A stretch of DNA of 64,000 nucleotides from Chitinophagaceae bacterium LGM1 (GCA_018604165.1 CP075895.1:2351001-2415000); one strand, 5' to 3'. Positions 32,897-42,675 are shown, counted from the first letter of the stretch. Numbers and translations: made by a program. The notes: a model not told the origin generated them from the letters alone.

Positions 32897-34168
32897 ATGC
32901 GCAATAACATAAAGAAATATATAACTATAGCGGCTGGTGTGATGATGTGCGGGCAGGTGTACGCATCCAAACTCTTCATACCTATGGATGCCGACAACCA
33001 AACCAACCACCTGAAAGCCTATGGTGTAGCCTATGCAGCCCTGAAAGCCGGGATGGAAGTAGACTGGATGCTGAACTACGAGGGCGGTAGCTTTTGTATG
33101 GACGATGCCAATGAAATAGAAAAGCTGTGCAAGATACGCGGGGTGAATTACGACATCATCAGCGATGCCCGATACCTTGCCATTGTAGAAAAAATAGCTA
33201 ACCCCGATTTTAATGCAGACATCATAAAACTGGAAAAGCCACCTAAGATAGCCGTATATACCCCACCCGGCAAGCAACCCTGGGACGATGCAGTGACGAT
33301 GGTGCTGACCTATGCCGAAATACCTTACGACAAGATATATGACGATGCTGTGCTGGAAAGCAAACTGCCCGAGTACGACTGGCTGCACCTGCACCACGAA
33401 GATTTTACAGGGCAGTACGGCAAGTTTTGGGCGCAATACCAAAACACTACATGGTTTCAGGAAGATGTGCGCAATAGCGAGGAGACTGCCAAGCGACATG
33501 GCTTCAAAAAAGTATCGCAATTGAAGCTGGCTGTGGCTAAGAAGATACGAGAGTTTGTAGCAGGTGGTGGCTACCTCTTTGCCATGTGTAGTGCAACAGA
33601 TACCTACGATATTGGCTTGAGCGCATCCAGCACTGATATATGCGATGTACCTTTTGATGGCGACCCCGCAGCACCCAACGCGCAACAGAAGCTGGACTAT
33701 ACACAAGGGTTGGCTTTTAAAGACTACCGCATATCGCTGAACCCGTATGAGTATGAGTTTTCGGATATTGACAATACACACTTCAGGCAGGTGAACCCTG
33801 ATGTGGATTATTTCTCACTCTTTACATTCTCTGCCAAGTTCGACCCCGTGCCTACTATGCTCTGCCAAAACCATACTACTACAGTTAAGGGCTTTATGGG
33901 TCAGACAACTTCTTTCCGTAAAGAGACACTGAAGACAAGCGTACTGGTAATGGGCGATTACAAACCAAAAAACGAAGCACGCTATATACATGGCGAATAT
34001 GGTAAAGGCACATGGACCTTCTATGGCGGGCACGACCCCGAAGATTATGAACACTCCATTGGCGACCCACCCACCGACCTGAGCCTGCACCCCACATCGC
34101 CCGGCTACAGGCTGATACTGAACAACGTCCTCTTCCCCGCCGCAAGGAAAAAACCAAGGAAGACGTAG
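32897..34168 (+). CDS. Exported GATase1-like protein (often auto-named asparagine synthetase B)
   Basis: The start at 32897 gives a signal peptide (MRNNIKKYITIAAGVMMCGQ, then VYASKLF); GTG and ATG frames upstream add little. The 423-residue mature form resembles periplasmic class I glutamine-amidotransferase-like/ThuA-like proteins of Bacteroidota, with YGVAYAALKAGMEVDWMLNY near the start, IAVYTPPGKQPWDDA, VAGGGYLFAMCSATD (nucleophile-elbow-like Cys) and a late HDPEDYEHSIGDPPTDL. There is no asparagine synthetase domain, so that automatic name would be wrong. Substrate unknown. It is divergent from the ABC permease. Confidence 0.7.
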   Translation: MRNNIKKYITIAAGVMMCGQVYASKLFIPMDADNQTNHLKAYGVAYAALKAGMEVDWMLNYEGGSFCMDDANEIEKLCKIRGVNYDIISDARYLAIVEKIANPDFNADIIKLEKPPKIAVYTPPGKQPWDDAVTMVLTYAEIPYDKIYDDAVLESKLPEYDWLHLHHEDFTGQYGKFWAQYQNTTWFQEDVRNSEETAKRHGFKKVSQLKLAVAKKIREFVAGGGYLFAMCSATDTYDIGLSASSTDICDVPFDGDPAAPNAQQKLDYTQGLAFKDYRISLNPYEYEFSDIDNTHFRQVNPDVDYFSLFTFSAKFDPVPTMLCQNHTTTVKGFMGQTTSFRKETLKTSVLVMGDYKPKNEARYIHGEYGKGTWTFYGGHDPEDYEHSIGDPPTDLSLHPTSPGYRLILNNVLFPAARKKPRKT

Positions 34169-34230
34169 AGAGTTAATTCAAAAGGAAAAAGTAAAAAAGA
34201 AAACTTAGTACTACTCACTCATTCACACCC

Positions 34231-34270
34231 CGTCTTTGCGAGCGATAGCGAAGCAACCTCGCGAAATGAA
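34231..34270. repeat. Short interspersed repeat (GTCTTTGCGAGCGATAGCGA type)
   Basis: Contains TTTGCGAGCGATAGCGAAGC followed by AACCTCGCGAAATGAA. It is a degenerate chromosomal relative of the palindrome at 416-526. Confidence 0.6.
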
Positions 34271-34302
34271 TGATTGCATCTGAGTTGTAAAAGAGAACTA
34301 TA

Positions 34303-34908
34303 ATGAGAAATACGAATTGGGCAATTTATAGAATTCGTTTAATTATAATAACTAATATAGTTTTATTGGTAGGATGTGGAAACAATAAAGAGAATGTTGA
34401 GTCGAAAGTTATCAATAATCAAAGTGACATTAGTAATACAAAGGTTACAAATGCCAATGTCATCAAACCTTTCTGTGTGCAAGACACAATAATCAACAGT
34501 TTTAAAAACGACAATGTAGAGATAATTCTTGCGAAATTTAAAACGATGATGTCTATAAACCAGGATAGTTGCGTACTCTCTTATGTAGACATTGCCTTTG
34601 AACATTTTAAGGAATACCCTACGCAAAGAGCATACGAGATTATTTCGTCGTTATCGTGTTCATTTGACGGATACATTTCCGAATCTGCTGTTGATAAATT
34701 CGATGAAATATTTCATGACACAAAACTAAAAGATAAATTTTTAGGTTATTTATACAATGAGTATAGAAAAGAACCAAATTCAACATGTCTTTACAGCCAT
34801 GTCCGATTGTACCTTGAAGTTTATAACAAGGATTTTGCAAAATCCGTAAGAATTAAAAATAGAAATGAAGAATATAATACTTTCTTAAACAGGCTAATCA
34901 GCAGATAA
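34303..34908 (+). CDS. Lipoprotein of unknown function
   Basis: A 201-residue protein with a lipoprotein signal: a basic start then LIIITNIVLLVGCGNN with the acylated Cys. The mature part is asparagine- and lysine-rich and mostly helical, with a C-terminal repeat-like helical segment (DKFDEIFHDTKLKDKFLGYL, YSHVRLYLEVYNKDFAKSV). Base composition is clearly more AT-rich than neighbours, a possible sign of recent acquisition. No family recognised. Confidence 0.6.
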   Translation: MRNTNWAIYRIRLIIITNIVLLVGCGNNKENVESKVINNQSDISNTKVTNANVIKPFCVQDTIINSFKNDNVEIILAKFKTMMSINQDSCVLSYVDIAFEHFKEYPTQRAYEIISSLSCSFDGYISESAVDKFDEIFHDTKLKDKFLGYLYNEYRKEPNSTCLYSHVRLYLEVYNKDFAKSVRIKNRNEEYNTFLNRLISR

Positions 34909-35230
34909 TTTACCGAACCTATTACTGCACTATCAATAGTACCCTACTCCTAACAATATCAACCCTGCACAAATCATCAGCAAGTAATTCCTCACCAAAT
35001 GAATTCCCCTTTTGAAAGGGGATGTTGAACGGAGCAAAGCGTAGTGAAACAGGGGTGTGTTTCTGCATCGTGAGCAGGCACTCCTTCTTACATTACAAAC
35101 ATCGTACGTTATAAAAAAACTAACACAACCGTACGTTTAACCATAAAACCTTGCACTCCATTCTAACATTTCTAAAAAACAACTCGTCAACCTTATTGAT
35201 ACTTCATTATTTATCCTTTAAATCTCTTTT
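34909..35230. repeat. Intergenic region with a full repeat copy
   Basis: No gene is supported. Positions about 35002-35075 hold GAATTCCCCTTTTGAAAGGG, then GATGTTGAACGGAGCAAAGC and AGGGGTGTGTTTCTGC. This is the chromosomal counterpart of the inverted copy at 4007-4055. The rest is the AT-rich upstream region of the next gene. Confidence 0.7.
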
Positions 35231-36922
35231 ATGAAGAAGCTATACTTCTTATTCGCAGTCTTGTCATGCTTATTTTTCTTTGCCCACAGTGCCACAGCCC
35301 AGTCAAGGCTCGACTCTGTAGGTTTTTATCCTGGTTGTGGAAGTGTCCCATACATATCTACTACTATGATTATTAACCCGTTGTTACCCAATACAAGTGT
35401 TACATGTTATTATGGAGACGGAAACTCATCTACCCAATCTGCAATTGCTTCCCCTTGGGTATACTTCAACCACACCTATGCTACGGAAGGTACGTATACT
35501 GTAAAAGCAGTATTAAGGGTAAATGGCTCAGCAATAGACTCATTTAGCGATGTTGTAAGAGTGTATTGCAGCTATCTTAGTATATACTTCTATCAAGACA
35601 ACAACAATAATTGCGTGTATGAGCTTGGCGAACTTGGGTCAGGAGGCGGTTATTTACCCGAAATAGAAGTACGGGAAAACGGAATTGTTATAGATACCAT
35701 TACAGGTTTTGGCAGTGCAGGCATTTGGGCTAAAAAAAGCACCCCTTATGTTTTTACTTTATTGAATACGCCAGTAGGCACCAGTGCTACCTGCCCGGCT
35801 AACAAACAAATCAGCGTTACTACACCTGCCATACCATTTAATCAGATGCATTTCTACGGGCTGCAATGCACTACGTCTACCCAACATGATGTATGGGTTA
35901 ATTTTTGGAATACTATATTGAGACCTGTTGGAACATCTTATGTATTTATTTATGCTGGCAACAGTCAATTATGCGGAAGTAAAAGCAGCACAGTAACACT
36001 CCAAATAGACCCTAAATACTCATACAGCACAGCCAGTATTACCCCCGCGAGTATCAGCGGAAATACTATTACTTGGAATTTACCGGCAATGAGTTCTACT
36101 TCAGGTCATTGGGGTGTCAGCGTATCACTCATACCTGCAACAACCTTATATATTGGTGATACCATTTGCAATACTGCAAACATTTCCCCAACATCCGGCG
36201 ACGTTAACATAAACAATAATACATATAATAAATGTGGCCCTGTTGTTGCCTCTTTCGACCCCAACGCCAAGTCCGTTTTCCCCGAAGGCAATTTTATACC
36301 AGGCGATTGGTTTACCTATCGTATAGATTTTGAAAACCTTGGCAACGATACAGCGTTTAACGTTCATATACTCGATACACTCTCTGCACATCTCGATGAA
36401 AAGTCTATTGAGATATTATTTAATACCCACCCTATGAACCATAGGCTCATAAAAAACGGTGCGCTCAACATACTGAAGTTTGAGTTCCCCAACATTATGC
36501 TGCCCGATAGCAATTCAAAACTATGGAACAAAGGTTATGTAGAATTTAAAATCCGAACAAAGATTGGCATGCCGGTACTTACAAAAATTAATAATCGCGC
36601 AGGTATCTATTTCGACATCAACCCTGTAATAATGACTAACAGTACAGAAAATATCTATGTACTAAACAGCGTTGCAGAAACAACCCACGGAGAAAAAATA
36701 CACGTCTACCCCAACCCCGCTAATGATGTGTTGTATGTAGAAACAGGCAATAGCAGCTACAAAAATGCTAAAATACTGAACAACTTGGGGCAGTTGATTA
36801 CTCAATTCTCCCTCAGCAAAAACATCAGCGAAGTGTCTACCGCACAGCTTGCGCCAGGCATATACCACTTGCTGCTGCAAGGCGATGAGGGTAGCAAAGC
36901 CATCAAGTTTCAGAAAAATTAG
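35231..36922 (+). CDS. T9SS-secreted protein with PKD-like and DUF7619-type domains
   Basis: A 563-residue protein with a signal peptide (MKKLYFLFAVLSCLFFFAHS). A PKD-like unit (CYYGDGNSSTQSAIASPWVY, then FNHTYATEGTYTVKAVL) is followed by a CnaB-like segment (YFYQDNNNNCVYELGELGSG). The repeat domain with FDPNAKSVFPEG and WFTYRIDFENLGNDTAFNVH is the DUF7619 type common before T9SS tails. It ends in a type A sorting domain (IHVYPNPANDVLYVETG, NNLGQLITQF, LAPGIYHLLLQG). Surface or released protein, probably structural or adhesive. It ends in a terminator. Confidence 0.82.
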   Translation: MKKLYFLFAVLSCLFFFAHSATAQSRLDSVGFYPGCGSVPYISTTMIINPLLPNTSVTCYYGDGNSSTQSAIASPWVYFNHTYATEGTYTVKAVLRVNGSAIDSFSDVVRVYCSYLSIYFYQDNNNNCVYELGELGSGGGYLPEIEVRENGIVIDTITGFGSAGIWAKKSTPYVFTLLNTPVGTSATCPANKQISVTTPAIPFNQMHFYGLQCTTSTQHDVWVNFWNTILRPVGTSYVFIYAGNSQLCGSKSSTVTLQIDPKYSYSTASITPASISGNTITWNLPAMSSTSGHWGVSVSLIPATTLYIGDTICNTANISPTSGDVNINNNTYNKCGPVVASFDPNAKSVFPEGNFIPGDWFTYRIDFENLGNDTAFNVHILDTLSAHLDEKSIEILFNTHPMNHRLIKNGALNILKFEFPNIMLPDSNSKLWNKGYVEFKIRTKIGMPVLTKINNRAGIYFDINPVIMTNSTENIYVLNSVAETTHGEKIHVYPNPANDVLYVETGNSSYKNAKILNNLGQLITQFSLSKNISEVSTAQLAPGIYHLLLQGDEGSKAIKFQKN

Positions 36923-36941
36923 TAGTACATATTAATCATAC

Positions 36942-36971
36942 AACAAAAGCCGCTCATCAGCGGCTTTTGTT
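36942..36971 (+). terminator. Strong hairpin terminator
   Basis: AACAAAAGCCGCT (36942-36954) pairs with AGCGGCTTTTGTT (36959-36971), loop of four. Its core matches that of the hairpin at 37326-37345. Confidence 0.82.
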
Positions 36972-37047
36972 ATTATATACTTTATATCCGGTCAAGAATT
37001 TTTACCTCATGATAACCATCTATTGAAACTGCCTCATGTCTATGATA

Positions 37048-37233
37048 CTAATGCGAAGCCTTACGGAAGATACGTAAGTGCGGAAACTTTTTGCGAAGAA
37101 AACTACTTACAAAAGTAAATACAACAGGCACACCTTGCAGCAATAGCAATGCTGCTATAAATGCAGCCACTATCAGCAGTATATCGTTGCTGCTGCTTAT
37201 CGTTCCGCCCGATGCGATGATGTAGTTGAGCAT
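37048..37233 (-). CDS. Small single- or double-span membrane protein
   Basis: A 61-residue ORF starting at ATG with one long hydrophobic stretch (ILLIVAAFIAALLLLQGVPV, then VFTFVSSFL) and a strongly basic C-terminus (RKKFPHLRIFRKASH) that would stay in the cytoplasm. No family recognised. It is flanked on both sides by near-identical terminator hairpins. Confidence 0.5.
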   Translation of the reverse strand: MLNYIIASGGTISSSNDILLIVAAFIAALLLLQGVPVVFTFVSSFLRKKFPHLRIFRKASH

Positions 37234-37325
37234 AGTACCTATGTTTAGTTATTTAAAGTTACATATTACTGCATATAAAACAATGTTAATGTATAAACAT
37301 CCCCCATTTCGTTTAGTCAAAAGAA

Positions 37326-37345
37326 AAGCCGCTGATTAGCGGCTT
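37326..37345. terminator. Hairpin terminator
   Basis: AAGCCGCT (37326-37333) pairs with AGCGGCTT (37338-37345). It would end the leftward ferredoxin transcript. Its sequence nearly repeats the terminator at 36942-36971. Confidence 0.75.
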
Positions 37346-37368
37346 CTGTTATTATACTTTTATTTTTT

Positions 37369-37716
37369 CTACAAATGCAGTTTCTCTTTCTTAGCCAGTA
37401 GCTCATCTACCGTTTCTTTATACATTTCATCAGGTACGCAACAGTCTACAGGGCATACGGCAGCACACTGCGGCTCGTCATGAAAGCCCTGACATTCTGT
37501 ACATTTATTAGCGGTAATGTAGTAGGTATCTACAGCTATAGGTTCATGCTTTGCATTAGCATCTGTCGTACTACCGTCCATCAGTGTAAAAGCGCCTTTT
37601 ACAGATGTTCCGTCTGCAATCGCCCATTCTACTCCACCCTCATATATCGCGTTATTGGGGCATTCAGGTTCGCAAGCCCCGCAGTTTATGCATTCATCCG
37701 TTATCTTTATAGCCAT
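37369..37716 (-). CDS. 4Fe-4S dicluster ferredoxin
   Basis: The start at 37716 ([20 protein letters not shown]) is the family norm; an upstream frame adds a spurious stretch. Two clusters are marked by [12 protein letters not shown] and, after a 30-residue insert, [20 protein letters not shown] followed by CC, as in the YfhL-like ferredoxins of Bacteroidota. The long first-to-second cluster spacing and the second-cluster insert are family features. It is an electron carrier. It diverges from the LuxC-type gene with only 59 bp between starts, so the two may share regulation. Confidence 0.9.
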   Translation of the reverse strand: MAIKITDECINCGACEPECPNNAIYEGGVEWAIADGTSVKGAFTLMDGSTTDANAKHEPIAVDTYYITANKCTECQGFHDEPQCAAVCPVDCCVPDEMYKETVDELLAKKEKLHL

Positions 37717-37775
37717 AATATTTTTGGTTTTTCTGCGGGTAAAGTTACAACTTCGCACCCATAAATGTCAATGGC

Positions 37776-38768
37776 ATGATGGGTACAGAACAAAGAATAT
37801 CGCTTTTGGTTCGTTTAGCGGATTATTTGCAGGGTAATAGTGAAGAATGGCAAGACATTAAACTACGTGCTGCAGATATGAATGCCTGGTTCACGCAGGG
37901 TAATATGGAATTGGCAGTACGCAATATATGTACTCACTTGCTGGATGCCGATAAACTGCAATCTTGGATACAGGGCTACACCGTTACTGCATCGCCCAAA
38001 CGGATTGGCATTGTGGCTGCAGGCAATATACCCTTGGTTTGCTTTCACGATTTTCTTTGTGGTTTTATGTCGGGGCATATTACCGTACTCAAGCTATCGT
38101 CTAAAGATGAGATATTACTGAAGCATATTGTAGCCAAACTAACCGAGTGGGAACCACAAGTAGCACAACAGGTAATGATAGCCGACAACCTGAAAGGCTG
38201 CGATGCCTACATTGCTACAGGCAGCAACAATACTGCCCGCTACTTCGAGGAGTATTTTGGTAAATACCCGCACATCATCCGCAAAAACCGCACATCCGTT
38301 GCCGTGCTCGATGGCACTGAAACAGCCGAAGAACTAGGCCTGCTGATGGATGATGTGTTTACTTATTTCGGCTTGGGTTGTCGCAACGTTACACAGGTAT
38401 GCCTGCCAAAAGGCTATGACATAACCCTACTGATGGAAGCGGCCAACAAATATGCCGACATCATCCACCACCACAAGTACAAAAACAATTTTGATTATTA
38501 TCTCGCCATCTACCTGCTTAATAAAGTACACTATTACAGCAACGATGCACTCTTAATGGTTGAAAACACCATACCTTTCTCTGCGGTCAGCGTACTCCAC
38601 TACCGTTTTTACGATGACAAAAATACGCTGATAAGTGAATTGCAAAACAGCGAAGATATTCAGTGTATTGTAGGGCATGGACAAACGCCATTCGGTACTG
38701 CACAATGCCCCACCCTTACCGACTATGCCGATGGTGTTGATACCATGCAGTTCCTTACAACACTATAA
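37776..38768 (+). CDS. LuxC-type acyl-CoA reductase
   Basis: A 330-residue protein of the LuxC/aldehyde-dehydrogenase-fold reductase family: IGIVAAGNIPLVCFHDFLCG, VLKLSSKDEILLKHI, GCDAYIATGSNNTARYFEEY and the site GLGCRNVTQ (Cys202, candidate acyl-thioester nucleophile). The KNRTSVAVLDGTETAEELG segment and the late SAVSVLHYRFYDD fit as well. It would reduce acyl-CoA or acyl-ACP to an aldehyde with NADPH. The Bacteroidota members sit with ferredoxin genes, as here, not with luciferase genes. Physiological substrate unknown. A long hairpin (38791-38823) follows. Confidence 0.83.
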   Translation: MMGTEQRISLLVRLADYLQGNSEEWQDIKLRAADMNAWFTQGNMELAVRNICTHLLDADKLQSWIQGYTVTASPKRIGIVAAGNIPLVCFHDFLCGFMSGHITVLKLSSKDEILLKHIVAKLTEWEPQVAQQVMIADNLKGCDAYIATGSNNTARYFEEYFGKYPHIIRKNRTSVAVLDGTETAEELGLLMDDVFTYFGLGCRNVTQVCLPKGYDITLLMEAANKYADIIHHHKYKNNFDYYLAIYLLNKVHYYSNDALLMVENTIPFSAVSVLHYRFYDDKNTLISELQNSEDIQCIVGHGQTPFGTAQCPTLTDYADGVDTMQFLTTL

Positions 38769-38790
38769 TACACTTCAGGTATTACAAAAA

Positions 38791-38823
38791 CACAACGGGC
38801 TTACAAGATGTAAGCCCGTTGTG
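38791..38823. terminator. Long bidirectional hairpin
   Basis: CACAACGGGCTTAC (38791-38804) pairs with GTAAGCCCGTTGTG (38810-38823). It lies between convergent genes and probably ends both; there is no T-run. Confidence 0.75.
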
Positions 38824-38843
38824 CATTGTATCTGTTTGCTTGT

Positions 38844-41800
38844 TTACAGTTTTGTAAACCTTGCGTTGTAGATGAAGTCATGTTCCGCGTTCACTACCTG
38901 TATAGTATACGTACCTGCTGCCAGATGCCCTGTGCTTACGCTGATAGGCTCATCCGCTTTCAGGCTGTTTACTTTCTGCACCGCTACTACACTACCCAGC
39001 TTGTCTAATATGCGTATTTCGCTATTGCCAGCTATGGTTTTGTCAGTGCGTACATATATCACCGCATCTGCAGGGTTGGGGTAGGTAGTTATCTGTACAT
39101 CTGCACCTGCTATGCGCTGTATGCCTGTGGTTACGGTATACGCATTGCTGGTTAGTGTTTTGGGCACTGCGCAGATGGCACTGCTGGTTACTTCTACAGC
39201 TACACGGTCGCCCGCTTTCAGTGTGGCTAATGTGCAAATAGCGGCCGTTTGCCCTGCTATCGCTTTCTCATTCAGCAACCATTGGAATGTTGGCGTACCG
39301 CCGTTTACAACATTGGCTGTGAATATTTTTTGCCCACCTTGGTCTTGTACTGTTACGTTCACGCCGGTTGCCAATCTTGGGTATTGCAATATCTTCACTG
39401 CACGGCTTGTAAGCGGGAACACACAAATGGCATTGCTCGTCATACGCACCGCTACCGTGTCATTATTGTTCAGGCTGTTGGTAAAGTAGGTAGCCGTATT
39501 GCCACCCGGTACATCCACGCCATTCACCACCCACTGGAACTGCGGGTTCGTACCGCCATTGGTGTAGGTAGATGAGAAGGTAATACCGCTGCTCGGCATA
39601 CACATAATGGTATCGGGGCTTGCCAGTACACTCACTGTTGCCAGTCCTATCGGGTTCACCGTCAGCACAATGCTGTTGCTGGTAGCCGTTGTTGGCGATG
39701 GGCAAGCCTCTGTGCTGGTCAGCACACAGGTAATGTTATCGCCCGTGCTTGGGGTATTCAGCGTATAAGTAGCACTGTTGGTACCTACCGGCAGGCCGTT
39801 TCTGCGCCACTGGTACAGTGGTGTAGGCCCGCCATTGGTAATGGTAGCCGTAAACGTCACCGGTGTGTTCAGACAAACCTGTGTACCGAAGTTGGATACG
39901 ATGCTGATGGTAGGTGTTACCAGCGGCAGTATCGTCATTGTTAAGGCATTGCTGCTTACAGAGCCTGTATTACAAGGCGCGTTGCTGATGAGCTGACAGC
40001 TTACCACATCGCCGTTTACTAATCCTGTAGTGGTGAAGGTAGTACTGTTGGTACCCACCGGTGTGGTATTGATGCGCCACTGGTAGATGGGCGATGTGCC
40101 CTGGTTGGTAGCCGTTGCGGTAAAAGTGGTTGACTGGCCTGCGCAACGCGTAGTGCTGCCTGTAGCGATGGTGAGCGTAGGTGTTACCACCGGTTGCACC
40201 GTCATGGTGATGGCATTGCTGGTAGCAGTGGTGGTAGATGCACATACGGCATTGCTGGTGAGCACACAACGTATCACATCACTATTTATCAAAGTATTAT
40301 CGCTGTAGGTAGCACTGTTGGCACCTGGTATCGGGGTACCGTTCTTGGTCCACTGATAAGCGGGAGAAGAACCACCGTTTGTAATGCTGCTGTTGAAGTT
40401 GGCGGTAGCCATAGAGCATACGGGGTTGTTGGCGGTGGTTATCAGTATAGTAGGTGTTACTGTTTGTATTACCGTCATGGTAACAGGATTACTGAATACG
40501 ACAGCAGGCGATGCGCAGGTAGCATTGCTGGTAAGCCTGCAGGTAACTACTTCTCCGTTGTTGAAGTTGCTGGCGGTAAACGTGCTGCTGTTGGTACCAA
40601 CGGGTGTAGTACCACGGAACCACTGATAAGCAGGAGTGGTACCGCCATTGGTAGGTGTAGCAGTAAAGGTAACGGATGTACCGGAGCAAATACCGTTGGC
40701 CGACGGAGAGATGATAACTGATGGGGTGAGGTTGGGGTTCACCGTCAGTGTGGCATTATTGCTGGTAGCGGGTGGTGCGCATGTGCCGCTTACTATGCAG
40801 CGATACAGCCATCCGTTCATCGTGGTAGTTACAAAGCTGAGGCTGAGGTTGGCACTGGCAGCACCTGCCACATTACCACCTGTGGTCAGGTTGGTAAAGC
40901 TGAGGCCTGTTCCGGTATTGTCTACCTGCCACTGATAACTGAGACCTGTACCTGTTGCTACAACGTTGAAGTTGGCTGTGCCATTCTCACAAACACTGGT
41001 ACTGAGTGGTTGTGTAGTAACGGTTGGTAAGGAATAAACAGTAAGTAATGCGCCAGATGTAGTAAGAGATGGGGCACACGCACCGCTAATAAAACAACGG
41101 TATAAATTTCCATTGAGTCCCACAGTAGCACCGGAAATAAATAAGACAGCAGATGTAGCACCACTATAAGGAGCGACATTACTGAGGTTGGTATACGTAA
41201 CACCATTATTAGTACTTACCTGCCACTGATGTGCAAGTGTAGTACCCGATGAAGATACGCCAAACGCTGTTGTGCCGCCAGCACATACATCTGTGTTTAC
41301 AGGCCCGCCTGCATTAGTAGGCGCCGACTGTACTGATAAAGTAGCAGCCAAAGAAGTAGCAGTAGAAGGCCCGCAAGCACTACTAACAAAGCAACGGAAC
41401 TGATGGCCGTTAAAGCTTGCAGATACAGGATAAATAGCCATTGTAGGCGTACCTATATTAGTATAAGAACCTGTGTTAGTCAGGTTGCCCCAGGTAGCAC
41501 CCATATTCGTACTTATTTGCCACTGATAGGTATTGCCATTAACATAAGGCCCTATACTGAAAGTTGCAGTATTATTACCATTACATACGGTTGTATTTAC
41601 TGGTTGAGAAGTAATTGTAGCAGGCATATCCAATGTAAGGATGGCACCTGTAGAAGGGCTTGAAGAACCTGCACCATTGGTAGCTACCGTACGGTATCTG
41701 TTGTTGGCCAGCCCTGTAGTATTGCTGATGTTCAGTACCGAGTAGGTAGGTGTGTTTGTAGTGCTGTATGGCGCTGCAATGGTAAGGTTGCTGTAAGTAG

Positions 41801-42512
41801 CACCGCCATTGGTACTTACCTGCCATGTATAGCTTGTTGGGGTATTAGATGCCCATGTGGTAAAGCTCGTAGATGTACCGCTACACACGGTAGCATTTTG
41901 CGGGTCGAGCGTAATAACCGGTATAGGCGGCGGATTATATAATTGTACGTTATCAACTATCCAATACCAACTCCAGTTACCCGTCCAGCGGAAGCGTACA
42001 CGTGCGTTGGCAATATTAGCTACATGTGCAGATACATCAATATCCTGCGCGTTGGGGTTGGCAGTTGTTGTAGTTGTACTGTAAACCGACACCCACGCAG
42101 AGCCATTAAATACCTCTACATTGGCACCACCACCAAAACCACCCTGAAAGTATTGGTCCCACTTTAGCCTGACAGTAGTAAAACCTGAAGTGCTGACAGA
42201 TGGCGACTCTAATGCCACGTTTTCCGAACCACCACCGGATGAATACCAGTCACTATCAAAAATAGCTGCAGGATTGCTGATGGGTGCATTCAATGCACGA
42301 CCACCGGGATTGTTGAACCGCCATGTATCCGTACCTATCGTGCCGGCAATAATGTTCTGGCTCCACCCTGCAGGGGGAGTAGCACCTGAGCCGGTAGCAA
42401 AGTTCTCATTAATAAAGAATGTTTGGGCTGATGTTTGTAGCACTAACATCAGCAAGCCTAAGGCTGTAAGGCTTAATTTTTTGGTTTTTTGCAATGAGGT
42501 AAAGATTCCCAT
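38844..42512 (-). CDS. Giant T9SS-secreted protein with about ten Ig-like repeats
   Basis: A 1222-residue protein with a signal peptide after a basic start (LSLTALGLLMLVLQTSAQ). It has an N-terminal choice-of-anchor-J/MAM-like jelly roll (FINENFATGSGATPPAGWSQ, GSENVALESPSV, FRWTGNWSWYWIVDNV) and then about ten Ig-like beta-sandwich repeats of about 80-90 residues. Early units carry SYTWQVSTNGGATYSNL-type motifs; later units carry YQWFRGTTPVGTNSSTF and YQWRRNGLPVGTNSATY. It ends in a type A sorting domain (ITTYPNPADAVIYVRTD, LDKLGSVVAVQ, LAAGTYTIQVV). Repeat number is probably variable between strains because adjacent units are similar at DNA level. Likely a surface adhesin. Confidence 0.85.
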   Translation of the reverse strand: MGIFTSLQKTKKLSLTALGLLMLVLQTSAQTFFINENFATGSGATPPAGWSQNIIAGTIGTDTWRFNNPGGRALNAPISNPAAIFDSDWYSSGGGSENVALESPSVSTSGFTTVRLKWDQYFQGGFGGGANVEVFNGSAWVSVYSTTTTTANPNAQDIDVSAHVANIANARVRFRWTGNWSWYWIVDNVQLYNPPPIPVITLDPQNATVCSGTSTSFTTWASNTPTSYTWQVSTNGGATYSNLTIAAPYSTTNTPTYSVLNISNTTGLANNRYRTVATNGAGSSSPSTGAILTLDMPATITSQPVNTTVCNGNNTATFSIGPYVNGNTYQWQISTNMGATWGNLTNTGSYTNIGTPTMAIYPVSASFNGHQFRCFVSSACGPSTATSLAATLSVQSAPTNAGGPVNTDVCAGGTTAFGVSSSGTTLAHQWQVSTNNGVTYTNLSNVAPYSGATSAVLFISGATVGLNGNLYRCFISGACAPSLTTSGALLTVYSLPTVTTQPLSTSVCENGTANFNVVATGTGLSYQWQVDNTGTGLSFTNLTTGGNVAGAASANLSLSFVTTTMNGWLYRCIVSGTCAPPATSNNATLTVNPNLTPSVIISPSANGICSGTSVTFTATPTNGGTTPAYQWFRGTTPVGTNSSTFTASNFNNGEVVTCRLTSNATCASPAVVFSNPVTMTVIQTVTPTILITTANNPVCSMATANFNSSITNGGSSPAYQWTKNGTPIPGANSATYSDNTLINSDVIRCVLTSNAVCASTTTATSNAITMTVQPVVTPTLTIATGSTTRCAGQSTTFTATATNQGTSPIYQWRINTTPVGTNSTTFTTTGLVNGDVVSCQLISNAPCNTGSVSSNALTMTILPLVTPTISIVSNFGTQVCLNTPVTFTATITNGGPTPLYQWRRNGLPVGTNSATYTLNTPSTGDNITCVLTSTEACPSPTTATSNSIVLTVNPIGLATVSVLASPDTIMCMPSSGITFSSTYTNGGTNPQFQWVVNGVDVPGGNTATYFTNSLNNNDTVAVRMTSNAICVFPLTSRAVKILQYPRLATGVNVTVQDQGGQKIFTANVVNGGTPTFQWLLNEKAIAGQTAAICTLATLKAGDRVAVEVTSSAICAVPKTLTSNAYTVTTGIQRIAGADVQITTYPNPADAVIYVRTDKTIAGNSEIRILDKLGSVVAVQKVNSLKADEPISVSTGHLAAGTYTIQVVNAEHDFIYNARFTKL

Positions 42513-42650
42513 ATCTATCTGTTTCTGAATAAAAAGTAATACCTATTTAACAATTTGTTGATAAATAAGCCGTCATTATTACATAAGAGTGACAGACAAG
42601 TTACATTTTTTTAAGAATATTTCAATCACTCATACCTCAAAAAATTAAAA

Positions 42651-42675
42651 AAGCCCCATCATGGTGAAGGGGCTT
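42651..42675. terminator. Hairpin terminator
   Basis: AAGCCCC (42651-42657) pairs with GGGGCTT (42669-42675). It lies downstream of the leftward ABC ATPase gene. Confidence 0.7.

Noticed and set aside
32897-34168. Asparagine synthetase B
   Set aside because: The sequence has a signal peptide and a GATase1-like body but no synthetase domain; the name would be misleading.
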